From Leptospiraceae bacterium (GTDB taxonomy: Bacteria > Spirochaetota > Leptospiria > Leptospirales > Leptospiraceae): DNA of 45,991 bases. The stretch lies in assembly GCA_024233865.1 (NCBI GenBank), contig JACKPA010000023.1, positions 1 to 45,991 of the forward strand. Reading direction: 5' to 3'. Shown here piece by piece: positions 35,067 to 43,312 of this stretch (position 1 is the stretch's first letter; each line of letters starts with the position of its first letter). Made by a program: the position numbers and the translations under genes. The notes under the pieces are model-generated. The model was not told where the DNA came from. It was given only the letters and a program-made list of their open reading frames with translations, and did not search any database.

Positions 35067-35123
35067 TTTTATTCAAAAAATACTAAAAACACCCTTGACT
35101 TTTATACATTCTTTGAATAAAAT
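35067..35123 (+). promoter_or_regulatory. Leaderless promoter of the DUF4143 ATPase with an inverted repeat
   Basis: TTGACT (35095-35100), 17-base spacer, TAAAAT (35118-35123): five of six matches in each box. The expected start is at or next to the ATG at 35130, so the mRNA would be leaderless. An 11-bp perfect inverted repeat, ttttattcaaa (35067-35077) and tttgaataaaa (35112-35122), flanks the -35 and covers the -10; it could be an operator. Confidence 0.6.
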
Positions 35124-35129
35124 ACAAGC

Positions 35130-36467
35130 ATGAAAAGGAATCTTTATAGAAAATTGCTTGAATGGAAGGATTCACCGTATAGAAAACCGTTAATTATCCG
35201 TGGAGCAAGGCAGGTGGGAAAGTCTTATCTTATCCGTGAATTTGCCAAAAATGAATTCGAAAGCTTTGTCGAAATTAATTTGGAACTTCAACCGGAATTG
35301 AAGGCTTGTTTTAATACAAAAATGCCAGACAAAATTCTGAAAAGTATACAACTTATTTTGAACAAGGAAATTAAAGCGGGTCAAACAATTTTTTTCCTTG
35401 ATGAAATCCAAGAATGTCCGGAAGCGATTCTCTCGCTTAGGTATTTTTATGAACTCATGCCTGAACTTCACGTCATTGCTGCCGGTTCTTTATTGGAATT
35501 TGCTTTGAATCGAGAAGAATTTCGTTCTCCGGTTGGTAGAATTGAATATCTTCATCTTTACCCTTTAAGCTTTGAGGAGTTTTTGAATGCACTGGACGAA
35601 GGGCTAATCTTAAAATTTTTACATGAAGTCAAACTATCGGATGAATTTGCAAGTCCTGTACATGAAAAATTATTGGAGTTGTACAAAGACTATCTGTTAG
35701 TTGGTGGTATGCCAGAGGTAGTAAAAACTTATCGAGAAACTAAAAACTTTACGACTATTAAGAAAATTCAGATTTCTTTGCTACAGACCTATCGTGACGA
35801 CTTTTCAAAATATGGGAGTAGTGCGAAGCAAAAAAATCTTGAAAAAGTCTTTTATCATGTTCCAGTTATATTGGGTAAGAAAATAAAGTATGTAGAAATT
35901 GACAAAGATACACCCTCTAGAGAGTTAAAAAATGCCATCGATTTATTGGAGTCTGCAGGTGTCGTAAATAGAGTTGTAGCAAGTTCTAAAGCACAGCTAC
36001 CACTTTCTTATTATGCAAAAGACAACTTTTTTAAACTCATTTTTTTAGATACAGGTCTTGCTTTAAGAACAACCGGATTAGAAGAAACAGTTTTCACTTC
36101 TCCGAATTTGTTGGGAGTTTATGAAGGTGGCTTGGCAGAGCAGTTTGTCGGACAGGAGTTAATTGCCAATTCCGATCCTTTGGAAAAAGCAAAATTGTAC
36201 AATTGGGAAAGAATGAAACCTTCTAGCACTGCTGAGGTCGACTATCTTTTCGTTTACAAATCAAATATCTATCCGGTTGAGGTAAAAGCAGGAAAAACGG
36301 GTAGCTTAAAAAGTCTTCAGGTATATAACAAAGAAAACATGAACCAAATATCTATTAGGTATTCAAAGCTTCCACTGTCTTTCCATGAGGGATTACTTTC
36401 CGTTCCGCTTTACATGATTGCTGAAACAAGTAAACTTATTGACGAGGCACTATTAAATAATATATAA
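35130..36467 (+). CDS. AAA_14/DUF4143 ATPase
   Basis: The protein has 445 residues. The N-terminal P-loop domain has RGARQVGKSYLIREF (24-38, Walker A) and TIFFLDEIQECPE (86-98, Walker B), then AAGSLLEFAL and the PVGRIEYLHLYPLSFEEFL segment. The C-terminal DUF4143 domain ends with AEVDYLFVYKSNIYPVEVKAG, whose Asp and E-V-K spacing is nuclease-like. This very common family has no settled function; it spreads horizontally and is often found near defence or toxin-antitoxin genes. It is read away from the Septu-like operon from a leaderless promoter and ends in a strong terminator. Confidence 0.9.
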   Translation: MKRNLYRKLLEWKDSPYRKPLIIRGARQVGKSYLIREFAKNEFESFVEINLELQPELKACFNTKMPDKILKSIQLILNKEIKAGQTIFFLDEIQECPEAILSLRYFYELMPELHVIAAGSLLEFALNREEFRSPVGRIEYLHLYPLSFEEFLNALDEGLILKFLHEVKLSDEFASPVHEKLLELYKDYLLVGGMPEVVKTYRETKNFTTIKKIQISLLQTYRDDFSKYGSSAKQKNLEKVFYHVPVILGKKIKYVEIDKDTPSRELKNAIDLLESAGVVNRVVASSKAQLPLSYYAKDNFFKLIFLDTGLALRTTGLEETVFTSPNLLGVYEGGLAEQFVGQELIANSDPLEKAKLYNWERMKPSSTAEVDYLFVYKSNIYPVEVKAGKTGSLKSLQVYNKENMNQISIRYSKLPLSFHEGLLSVPLYMIAETSKLIDEALLNNI

Positions 36468-36498
36468 ATTCTAAGAGAGTTCCAAATTGATAAAACTA

Positions 36499-36538
36499 CG
36501 CAAGTGGATACCATTTCCACTTGCGGTTTGTTTCTTTA
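36499..36538 (+). terminator. Rho-independent terminator after the DUF4143 gene
   Basis: cgcaagtgga (36499-36508), loop taccatt, tccacttgcg (36516-36525): a perfect 10-bp stem followed by the T-rich gtttgtttcttt. It may also serve the convergent response-regulator gene. Confidence 0.88.
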
Positions 36539-36567
36539 GCTTACAAATATATTATTTAAGTTCATAA

Positions 36568-37308
36568 TTATGGTTTGTTTAGAGAAATTCTATCATAATT
36601 ATCATTGAAACGATAGCCAACACCCCAAATAGTTTCGATCCACTCCGGCTGAGCTGAATTTTTTTCTAGTTTTGAGCGAATTCTTTTTATGTGACTATCT
36701 ATCATCCTTTCAAAACCGTCCCACTCAATACCCCAAATAGCTTCTAAGATCATTTCTCTGGAAAAAACTTTTCCTGGAGATACCGCCAATAAATGCAAAA
36801 TTTCAAATTCTTTTCTAGATATATTGATAATTTGATCGTTAATTGTCACTCGACGGCGGATTGGGTCTATTTTAAGAGCTCCTCGAATTATTTCCCCATC
36901 TGCAGTAATGGTTGATCTGGAAAGAGTATTTTTGCTATTGTGACTGTCCCATCTTCTAAAAAATACGTCAACTCTAGCTTTTAATTCCCTTATAGAAAAA
37001 GGTTTGGTGATATAATCATCCGCACCCAATTCCAAACCCATTATACGATCTATTTCTTCATTTCTAGCTGATAAAATAAAGATAGGTGTTGCTTCATCTC
37101 CTTTACGGATGCTTCTGCAAATTTCGATTCCATCCATATCCGGAAGAGCTAGATCCAGAATTAACAAATCCGGACGATTTGACTTGTACATTTTCATCCC
37201 TTCTTCCCCTGTTTCTGATATGCTTGTAGCATAATGAGCAGAGTCCAAAGTTTTTCGTAGTAATGTACCTATATCACGATCGTCTTCTATTATAAGTATG
37301 TTTTTCAT
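36568..37308 (-). CDS. OmpR/PhoB-family response regulator
   Basis: The protein has 246 residues. The receiver (1-120) has D9/D10, phosphoacceptor D52 (LLILDLALPDMDG) and K105 (YITKPFS). The winged-helix DNA-binding domain (~140-235) has ISRKEFEILHLLAVSPGKVFSRE and the recognition segment MIDSHIKRIRSKLEKN, then IETIWGVGYRF. It is a standard OmpR-type activator or repressor. No histidine kinase is next to it, so it is an orphan here. It is transcribed from the divergent gap at 37309-37656. Confidence 0.95.
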   Translation of the reverse strand: MKNILIIEDDRDIGTLLRKTLDSAHYATSISETGEEGMKMYKSNRPDLLILDLALPDMDGIEICRSIRKGDEATPIFILSARNEEIDRIMGLELGADDYITKPFSIRELKARVDVFFRRWDSHNSKNTLSRSTITADGEIIRGALKIDPIRRRVTINDQIINISRKEFEILHLLAVSPGKVFSREMILEAIWGIEWDGFERMIDSHIKRIRSKLEKNSAQPEWIETIWGVGYRFNDNYDRISLNKP

Positions 37309-37656
37309 TTTTATGCCTTACCCTTTAAGAAATTAGAATTAGTTTATATTTTTATGTTCATGTTCTTTTTAAAATAACATTGCTAAATAGTCAATAAAGA
37401 AACTCGATATGATATTAAAATTATGACATTTTTTAGATTTTTTTTATTGTCAAAGGAGAGAATTCGATTGAACACCCTTAGCTTTCGTTTTTTTAAGGTA
37501 CAAAGTGTCACTATAACCTTTCTGTCAACCTTTATATCACCGTCAAATAAGGATTTAAACTGATTCAAAATAAAGAGAAAAGCTTGTAAAAAATTTATGT
37601 AATGAGAAAATTAACCAATAAAGTATCTTTTATCGAAATTGTTTCGAGAGAAAGCA
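37309..37656. other. 348-base gene-free divergent region
   Basis: Very AT-rich DNA between two divergently read response-regulator genes. It must hold both promoters; several A/T-rich -10-like hexamers are present but none has a convincing -35. A 61-codon minus-strand frame starting with TTG at 37568 has no ribosome site or family features and is not called. Nothing else seen. Confidence 0.5.
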
Positions 37657-38085
37657 ATGAACACATTTAATGAATTAGAACAAATTTTGGAAATAAGAGA
37701 AGTTTTTCACCTGAAAAAAGAAAAGCGAGGTAAGTTACTCATTGTCGATGATAATTTCGAAATTATTTATGCCTTGGAAGAAATTCTAAAAGAATATTTT
37801 GAGGTATTGAATGCCCATTCTTGTGAAGACGCAGTTCAAATGCTGGATAATTCTATTAAAATTGTGATCTTGGATATAAAAATGTGGGGTAAAGATGGGT
37901 TTGAAACTTTTAGCCTATTAAAAAATAAATGTCCGGGGGTAAAAATTGTTTTTCATTCAGCTTATCCTGGAAATAATCTAAATGCACTTAAAGCCGAATT
38001 TTTCTCCCATTCCGGTTATTATACCAAAGGTGAATATAAAAGCAAAGATCTCATCTATGATTTAATAAAGTTGCTAGAGGAATAG
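37657..38085 (+). CDS. Single-domain response regulator
   Basis: The 142 residues are a lone receiver domain after a 25-residue helical lead. KLLIVDDNFEI gives the acidic pair, IVILDIKMWGKDGF the phosphoacceptor D73, and HSAYPG the switch Ser. The usual K-P motif is altered to YYTKGEY. There is no output domain, so it would act by protein contact like CheY/Spo0F. ATG 37657 with a GAGAAAG site is preferred to an in-frame TTG at 37639. It is divergent from the OmpR-type gene; no kinase adjacent. Confidence 0.85.
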   Translation: MNTFNELEQILEIREVFHLKKEKRGKLLIVDDNFEIIYALEEILKEYFEVLNAHSCEDAVQMLDNSIKIVILDIKMWGKDGFETFSLLKNKCPGVKIVFHSAYPGNNLNALKAEFFSHSGYYTKGEYKSKDLIYDLIKLLEE

Positions 38086-38086
38086 G

Positions 38087-39256
38087 TTATTTTCTTTTAA
38101 TCAATAACATTAAGTTAGATCGGTTTTGCCCTTTTAATATTCCATATCCATAAGGAAAGTTTAAAGGTTTGCCATTGTTTTTGAAGAGAGTTTTTAGCTC
38201 TTTTTGCTCCGGAACATCTGGAGTTCTTGGTAGGGGAATTCGCCCCATATAATTTCCAAAAACTTGAACATCCCAAATGTGATTATCAAACATTTTATAA
38301 GGTATTCCAGAATCATCCTGTACTAACAAATCCATTTTAGAATATATCATTTTTAGTACGCCGTTAAATTTTGGTTCATGAAAAATATATTCCGCTGCTT
38401 TTAAGAGCATATTAAACCGATTTTGCTTTAAAAAAAATGAACCTTTGGGAGAGGTTGGTGTAACAGATTCCGGGTCCAGAGACATTTGTAAATATACCAA
38501 TGTTTTATGTGTTTTGTAATTCGGATCATAAAAGCTTATGGAAACTCCTCTAGGCAATTCACTCATAGAAGACGAATCTTGGTTTGGCTGCAAAACAATA
38601 TCGCCAAGTGCATTCATTTGAACTCGGTAGATACCATCTATGCTCAAACCCATCCTTGCCATAAAAACCAATAAGATAGGAGTCACACCAGGCAAGTGAA
38701 TACTACCCATTTCCGTTTCCAACTTGCGGCGTGTGAAGTAGTTTCGTGCAGAAATTTCGGTAACCAGTTTTTGAATGGAATAGAGAGTCTCTTCTATGCT
38801 TATTACTTCGAAGAGTTTGGTAGAAGGTATTCCGGGTGGTTCTAACCCGATCATTATATAGTAAGAAGCTTCCGGAAAAAACGTATATAGATTAACAAAA
38901 TCAGCTCCACTAAGGAGATAAAGGACGGGTTTCTGCTTCATATACTGGGGTATATGGATTGCCTGCCATTGGTGTATGGGTTTTATGTTTCTAAGTAAAA
39001 TTTGATTCCACTCTCTATTTAAAAAATGATAGTGTTTATTGTAGATTTCATTTTGAGTAAGTTGGTAAAATTTATTCTCTTTGGAGAGGGGCATCCCAGC
39101 CAAAAACATTGCAAAATCATCCCACTTGTAAAGGTCGTCTTGATGAGTAGTGGATTGTGTAAGATGTGAATTTGACTTTTGAAGAAAAATTGGCTCTCTG
39201 GTTTGAGAATTGATTTGTGTGATAAGTAAAAGAAAAAGTAAAAGTTTATATTTCAT
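38087..39256 (-). CDS. Exported protein of unknown function
   Basis: The protein has 389 residues. MKYKLLLFLLLITQINSQ is a clear signal peptide without a lipobox Cys. I do not recognise the mature protein. It has a WDDFAMFLAGMP segment, LYLLSGADFVNLYTFFPEASYYIMIGLEPPG in two parts (GADFVNLYTFFPE and YYIMIGLEPPG), and a mixed alpha/beta composition. Its end converges on the response-regulator gene with one base between the two stops. It is likely periplasmic or secreted. Confidence 0.75.
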   Translation of the reverse strand: MKYKLLLFLLLITQINSQTREPIFLQKSNSHLTQSTTHQDDLYKWDDFAMFLAGMPLSKENKFYQLTQNEIYNKHYHFLNREWNQILLRNIKPIHQWQAIHIPQYMKQKPVLYLLSGADFVNLYTFFPEASYYIMIGLEPPGIPSTKLFEVISIEETLYSIQKLVTEISARNYFTRRKLETEMGSIHLPGVTPILLVFMARMGLSIDGIYRVQMNALGDIVLQPNQDSSSMSELPRGVSISFYDPNYKTHKTLVYLQMSLDPESVTPTSPKGSFFLKQNRFNMLLKAAEYIFHEPKFNGVLKMIYSKMDLLVQDDSGIPYKMFDNHIWDVQVFGNYMGRIPLPRTPDVPEQKELKTLFKNNGKPLNFPYGYGILKGQNRSNLMLLIKRK

Positions 39257-39315
39257 TTATAACCATTTTTTTTATCGTTTATGATCAATGTTTTAGTCCA
39301 AGCCTGGTTAAGTCT

Positions 39316-39930
39316 CTACTCAAAGAGCTCTTCTGGTGTCAATGAAAAATCCATAACTCCAGAATAACAAACATCCGAATCTGTGCAGATTAAAACTTGT
39401 TTAGAAGAAGTATATACACGAACTTCTTTTAATTCACGGTAGATATGCCAGACTGTTTTTACGCCTGCTTGAAAATACTCTCTCATTTTCATTTCGATTT
39501 TTATACCTGAATTAGAAGTAGATATAATTTCGATGGCAAGGAATGGAACCAAATTATAATTTTTGTTCTTAGAAAGCCTAACTTGCTCTTGGCTTACAAT
39601 GGATATGTCCGGTCTTCTGACTTTTCCAATGTGTAAAAGATTGCACTCTAATTCCGAAACAATTTCAAAGCCTTCTTGAAATGCTGTGCTTCCAACGAAT
39701 TTTCTATGAATTTTATTGTATAGCTCCAATTCATCTTGCTTCATAGTTTCTTTTGCTTCTAACACTCCATCATTCCATTCGTACGAAAAATAGTCTTCTT
39801 CTTGTTTCCACAAAAGAAATTCATCCAATTTCATGGATTCACCTGCAAGATTTGGGATACTAATTCCATAGATATGTTTTGTCTTTTCAATAGAAGGTAT
39901 TGCAATGATCATGATTTTATCATAATTCAT
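39316..39930 (-). CDS. Uma2-family (DUF820) putative restriction endonuclease
   Basis: The protein has 204 residues. The core RRPDISIVSQEQ and VPFLAIEIISTSNSGIKIEMKMREYFQAG (in parts) gives the Asp and the E-x-x-S/T-x-x motif of Uma2 nucleases, followed by GVKTVWHIYRELKEVRVY. It is full length for the family. The first ~30 residues before MKLDEFLLWKQEE are atypical, so the true start may be that internal Met. It is a second, diverged Uma2 copy relative to 1930-2436. Monocistronic; function unknown beyond predicted nuclease. Confidence 0.85.
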   Translation of the reverse strand: MNYDKIMIIAIPSIEKTKHIYGISIPNLAGESMKLDEFLLWKQEEDYFSYEWNDGVLEAKETMKQDELELYNKIHRKFVGSTAFQEGFEIVSELECNLLHIGKVRRPDISIVSQEQVRLSKNKNYNLVPFLAIEIISTSNSGIKIEMKMREYFQAGVKTVWHIYRELKEVRVYTSSKQVLICTDSDVCYSGVMDFSLTPEELFE

Positions 39931-39997
39931 TTAACACATTAGTCAATAATAAAAAATAAGAAGGGTGCGTAACTGAAGCTCATCCTATGCCCAAAAA

Positions 39998-40540
39998 CTA
40001 GCTTTCAATAATATTAATAACTCCAAAAATTGCATTTATTTTTATAATCAAAAATCTTGGAAGAACCTTCTTTTCTGTAACTGCCGGGCGATAAAGCCTT
40101 CTTGTTAAGGGGAAACTATTTGTGTTTCCGGGATATTTGATCAAAGAAAAAACAGGATTGATAATCACTTTTACAGTAGGATTGTTATCAATAACTATAT
40201 TGCCTATGGAGAAAATAGAATGAATTTCTACAAAAGACGCGCCTTTGGGCAAAGGAGTTTTGGAAAAGTCTAAGTTTCCATTCCCAAAAAGTATCTTATA
40301 GTCTGTTTTAAAATCTCTTACGATAATTTCTTGGCTTCCGAATACAATTGTATTGATGACTTCTTTTCCGGGAAATATTCTAAGATTGCTCCCCATAAGC
40401 CCAAAGCCCATATATATAAGCACAAATGAAACCAGAGCTTTTTGGGAAGGTAGTTCTATTTTAAAAAATACCTTAATAAAAATGGTAATACCTAGTACAA
40501 GCAGGATTAACCCCAAAAATGTTTCGCTAAAGAGCATCAT
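39998..40540 (-). CDS. Small membrane protein with a LiaF-like C-terminal domain
   Basis: The 180 residues start at ATG 40540, which overlaps the aminotransferase stop (ATGA); a longer frame upstream only shadows that gene. Two membrane helices (LGLILLVLGITIFIKVFF; ALVSFVLIYMGFGLMG) precede a beta-rich domain: GSQEIIVRDFKTDYKILFGNG and VEIHSIFSIGNIVIDNNPTVKV recall the parallel-beta C-terminal domain of LiaF/YvqF and related envelope-stress proteins. The resemblance is by pattern only. Confidence 0.68.
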   Translation of the reverse strand: MMLFSETFLGLILLVLGITIFIKVFFKIELPSQKALVSFVLIYMGFGLMGSNLRIFPGKEVINTIVFGSQEIIVRDFKTDYKILFGNGNLDFSKTPLPKGASFVEIHSIFSIGNIVIDNNPTVKVIINPVFSLIKYPGNTNSFPLTRRLYRPAVTEKKVLPRFLIIKINAIFGVINIIES

Positions 40541-41688
40541 AAAGGTTGGTTGTCCGAATTTTTTAGCATTTGCACTACTTTGTCCAATTGTTCTTCGGAA
40601 TTGTATATGTGAGGAGCAAAACGTAGATTTCCAAGTCGCAGAGCACCTACAATTCCGTTGTTTTTTAGATACTGAAACGTATTTTGGGTGTTGGTTCCTT
40701 GCTTGTAACAAGCAATAATACCGGTGTTGTTCTCCGGAAATCTGTCAGACAAAACTTCATAACCAATAGATTTTAATCCGGATTTTAGGTAATTGGCGAG
40801 ATCGTAGATTCGAGCCATCACGGTTGGAAAACCAATCTTATCCAAAGTCTCCAAAATAGATTTGAAATAAACCCAATCCATAAAGTTTACCGTTGAATAC
40901 TCAAACCTTTCTGCTCCCAAGCGAATTTCTTCTTTGTAAGGTAGATACTCATCCGCTTCCACAACAGAATTTTGACCCAAAAATGCGTTTTTTATGGTTT
41001 TGAGCTTCTCTTTATTTACATATATCACACCCAAACCAATCGGACCAAGCAACCATTTCCATGCAGAAAAAGCCATAAAGGGTATTTTGCACTTTTTTAC
41101 GTCAATATCAACGTGACCAACACCTTGTGCTCCGTCTATAACGAGATCAATGGAATGTTGGGAGCAAAAATCTCCGATTTTTTCAATAGGCAAAGGCATT
41201 CCTGTACACCAATGAACAGCAGAAATAGATATAACCTTTGTATGGGATGTGGTTTTACTCTTGAGGTTGAAAAAAAACTCTTCTGGGGTCAACCCTTGAG
41301 GGATAAAGTCAATTTTGACTCCATGTTCTTTCCAATGATTCCATGGATACACGTTGCTGGGATATTCATTTTCCAAAAGGAGAATTTCATCATTTTGTTT
41401 TAGATTAAAACCCCAAGAAATAAAATTCATTCCTTCTGATGTGTTATGGATGATACCAAGTTCTTCTTCTTCACAATTCAGTAGCTTGCTTAGAATTCGT
41501 ATAATAGATTTCCTTACACTTGGATACTTTTCTACTTCCGAAAGGACACCCTTTTCCGCATATCCTTCCAAATATCTCATAATTGAATTTTTTGTATCCG
41601 TGCTGGCAGGAGTTGTACCGCAATTGTTCAACCATATCAGATTTTGGTTTACGGGATAGTTATTTTGGTAGTATTTCCAATCGGTCAT
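40537..41688 (-). CDS. Class V aminotransferase (cysteine desulfurase/epimerase superfamily)
   Basis: The protein has 383 residues. PLP-fold landmarks: NNCGTTPAS near the start, NTSEGMN (82-88), SAVHWCTG with H159, VIDGAQGVGHVD with D185, and FSAWKWLLGPIGLG with the Schiff-base Lys K211. The C-terminal substrate Arg region reads RLGNLRFAPHIYN. The mobile-loop Cys of SufS/NifS (RxGxHCA) is not present, so desulfurase activity is doubtful. It may be a kynureninase/isopenicillin-epimerase-like enzyme. It is coupled to the membrane protein downstream. Confidence 0.87.
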   Translation of the reverse strand: MTDWKYYQNNYPVNQNLIWLNNCGTTPASTDTKNSIMRYLEGYAEKGVLSEVEKYPSVRKSIIRILSKLLNCEEEELGIIHNTSEGMNFISWGFNLKQNDEILLLENEYPSNVYPWNHWKEHGVKIDFIPQGLTPEEFFFNLKSKTTSHTKVISISAVHWCTGMPLPIEKIGDFCSQHSIDLVIDGAQGVGHVDIDVKKCKIPFMAFSAWKWLLGPIGLGVIYVNKEKLKTIKNAFLGQNSVVEADEYLPYKEEIRLGAERFEYSTVNFMDWVYFKSILETLDKIGFPTVMARIYDLANYLKSGLKSIGYEVLSDRFPENNTGIIACYKQGTNTQNTFQYLKNNGIVGALRLGNLRFAPHIYNSEEQLDKVVQMLKNSDNQPL

Positions 41689-41716
41689 TATGTCCTCTTG
41701 CGTGCTTTTTCTATTT

Positions 41717-42025
41717 TTATTCTAAAGGTTCTTGGGGAGTTGGAGTTTCATCTTTTATGGTTGTTTTTGAATTTTCGACATCGGGGTTTAGAAGTTTGTT
41801 AAGCCAATTTTCCAATTTTTCTGCCAATCCAAGCTCTTTGATGGTTCCAAAAATGAGTTTGTAATAATTGACGTTTGTTTTCATACGTTCCACGTTTAGC
41901 TTGATGTTTAGCCTTTTGATGTGCAACAGCATTTTTAGCTCATCTATGCTCATATCTTCCGGTTTTTTGGCTAAAAATTCTTCATTACCGGAAAAAGGAT
42001 TCAGTTGTAATTCGGAACGTTTCAT
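41717..42025 (-). CDS. Small helical protein of the YqjD/YqjE-like cluster
   Basis: The protein has 102 residues with no signal or membrane helix and is mostly alpha-helical (MSIDELKMLLHIKRLNIKLNVERMK), with a Pro/Thr/Glu-rich acidic tail. No family recognised. It is the third gene of a same-strand unit with the two membrane proteins at 42036 and 42402, ten bases after the second. By position it is comparable to the extra small gene found after yqjDE in enterobacteria, but I see no homology. Confidence 0.68.
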   Translation of the reverse strand: MKRSELQLNPFSGNEEFLAKKPEDMSIDELKMLLHIKRLNIKLNVERMKTNVNYYKLIFGTIKELGLAEKLENWLNKLLNPDVENSKTTIKDETPTPQEPLE

Positions 42026-42035
42026 ACAATGATAA

Positions 42036-42395
42036 CTATTTTCCCAGGTTTTTTATCAAATAGCGAATCGTTACGACAGAAATTATGGTGAAAAACAAAC
42101 CTACCGTAAGGGACGCATAAAGGTGATTCCCGTCATAGAGTTTAAGAGTTCCCAAATAAACAGCCCCGGATAAAAACACCAAACCAATAACTCTTATAAA
42201 AAGGACGATAACTAAAGTATCAATATATTTGATAGACTTTTGGATCTGTATGTAGGTGACTCTTTCCATGTACAAAGCAAGCGTTTCAAAATAGGAGATC
42301 AAGTGGCTTGCTAAACCAACCACCTGATCCATAAGCTCGCTTTCCGTTTGGAAAGAATTTTCTTCTTTGTTCGAAGGGTTGCTTTGATTTTTCAA
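42036..42395 (-). CDS. YqjE/phage-holin-superfamily-like small membrane protein
   Basis: The protein has 119 residues. After a polar N-terminus, an amphipathic helix (DQVVGLASHLISYFETLALYME) leads into two membrane helices (YIDTLVIVLFIRVIGLVFLSGAVYL and YASLTVGLFFTIISVVTIRYLI). This is the layout of YqjE-type proteins. It begins at TTG 42395, a few bases after the YqjD-like gene, as no ATG precedes the homologous part. Confidence 0.7.
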   Translation of the reverse strand: MKNQSNPSNKEENSFQTESELMDQVVGLASHLISYFETLALYMERVTYIQIQKSIKYIDTLVIVLFIRVIGLVFLSGAVYLGTLKLYDGNHLYASLTVGLFFTIISVVTIRYLIKNLGK

Positions 42396-42401
42396 TGTGT
42401 G

Positions 42402-42677
42402 CTATTTTCTTCTAATCAAAATACCAAGGGCAACACCCAAACCAATTCCAACCCCTAATCCAACCAATGTTGCTCTTTGGGGATTATTTTTAATATATTC
42501 ACCTAATTGGTCAATAACTTGCTTAGCTTTATCGCCTGCTTCTCCGCTGATTTGCTTTAACTTTTCCGATACGTCTGACACCTGTTCCAAGTAGTTATTC
42601 CTCGCTCTTTTGTTGATATTTTTGGATTCTAGTAGGTATTGTTCTACCTCTGAGTTTAATTTTTTTGCGTTTTCCAT
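42402..42677 (-). CDS. ElaB/YqjD/DUF883-like membrane-anchored protein
   Basis: The protein has 91 residues. A soluble helical region (EQVSDVSEKLKQISGEAGDKAKQ) is followed by NPQRATLVGLGVGIGLGVALGILIRRK, a Gly-rich C-terminal membrane helix ending in basic residues. This is the signature of the ElaB/YqjD family. In E. coli YqjD ties ribosomes to the inner membrane in stationary phase; that role is only suggested here. It is the first gene of the trio. Confidence 0.8.
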   Translation of the reverse strand: MENAKKLNSEVEQYLLESKNINKRARNNYLEQVSDVSEKLKQISGEAGDKAKQVIDQLGEYIKNNPQRATLVGLGVGIGLGVALGILIRRK

Positions 42678-42799
42678 ATTTGAACCCTAAGTTACACTGT
42701 GAATAGGAATAAATTCAGTCAAGGAATTCTTTTTTTAGTTTATTTTTTATTAAAATGACTTGCCATCCGTAGAATTACCATAGGAATATGAGGTTTCTT

Positions 42800-43312
42800 A
42801 TGAGTATTATCGAAATTTTTAAGGCTGGCGGTCCTGTTATGTTTCCGCTTTTATTTATTTCTATTGCTAACCTTGGTTTGTTTTTACATTTGATTACAAA
42901 TTTTCTTCTTATAAAAAGGGACTTAAAAAGAAACAATCAAAATCCCTCTACTATTTTTGGAAAAGAAGTTGTAAAAATAAAAGCTGAAGCTATCCCTTTT
43001 GAAGAAAATTGGCAAAAAAAGGTTGAGCCTTTATTATTTCATTATGAAAGAAAGAGCTTATGGATGAATCATCTAGCAAGTTTGTCTACGCTTCTGGGTT
43101 TGTTGGGAACCGTGATTGGTATTTATGTCGCTTTTGGGAATATGAAAACGTCCGGTCAGGCTTCCATAGAAGTGTTTGCAGACGGAATAGGGCAGGCTTT
43201 GATTACCACAATTTACGGATTGATAATTGCCATTCCTTCTAATTTTTCATACTACATTTTGAAACATATGTTGGATGAGATTGAGATAAATGCCTATATA
43301 CACCATGATTAG
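42800..43312 (+). CDS. Second ExbB/TolQ/MotA-family protein
   Basis: The 170 residues run from ATG 42800 (GAGG site six bases upstream); an in-frame ATG at 42788 is an alternative. An N-terminal helix (GGPVMFPLLFISIANLGLFLHLI) and two later helices around SLSTLLGLLGTVIGIYVAFGNM and GIGQALITTIYGLIIAIPSNF carry the ExbB/TolQ motifs. No exbD or tolR follows: the next gene is convergent and overlaps by 74 bases. It must borrow a partner from elsewhere, perhaps ExbD at 7546. Confidence 0.87.
   Translation: MSIIEIFKAGGPVMFPLLFISIANLGLFLHLITNFLLIKRDLKRNNQNPSTIFGKEVVKIKAEAIPFEENWQKKVEPLLFHYERKSLWMNHLASLSTLLGLLGTVIGIYVAFGNMKTSGQASIEVFADGIGQALITTIYGLIIAIPSNFSYYILKHMLDEIEINAYIHHD

Noticed and set aside
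37383..37568. 61-codon minus-strand frame between the two response regulators
   Set aside because: TTG start, no ribosome site, very AT-rich composition and no recognisable features.
40541..40711. Longer N-terminus for the LiaF-like membrane protein
   Set aside because: This part lies inside the aminotransferase gene in another frame; the ATGA overlap at 40540 gives the natural start.
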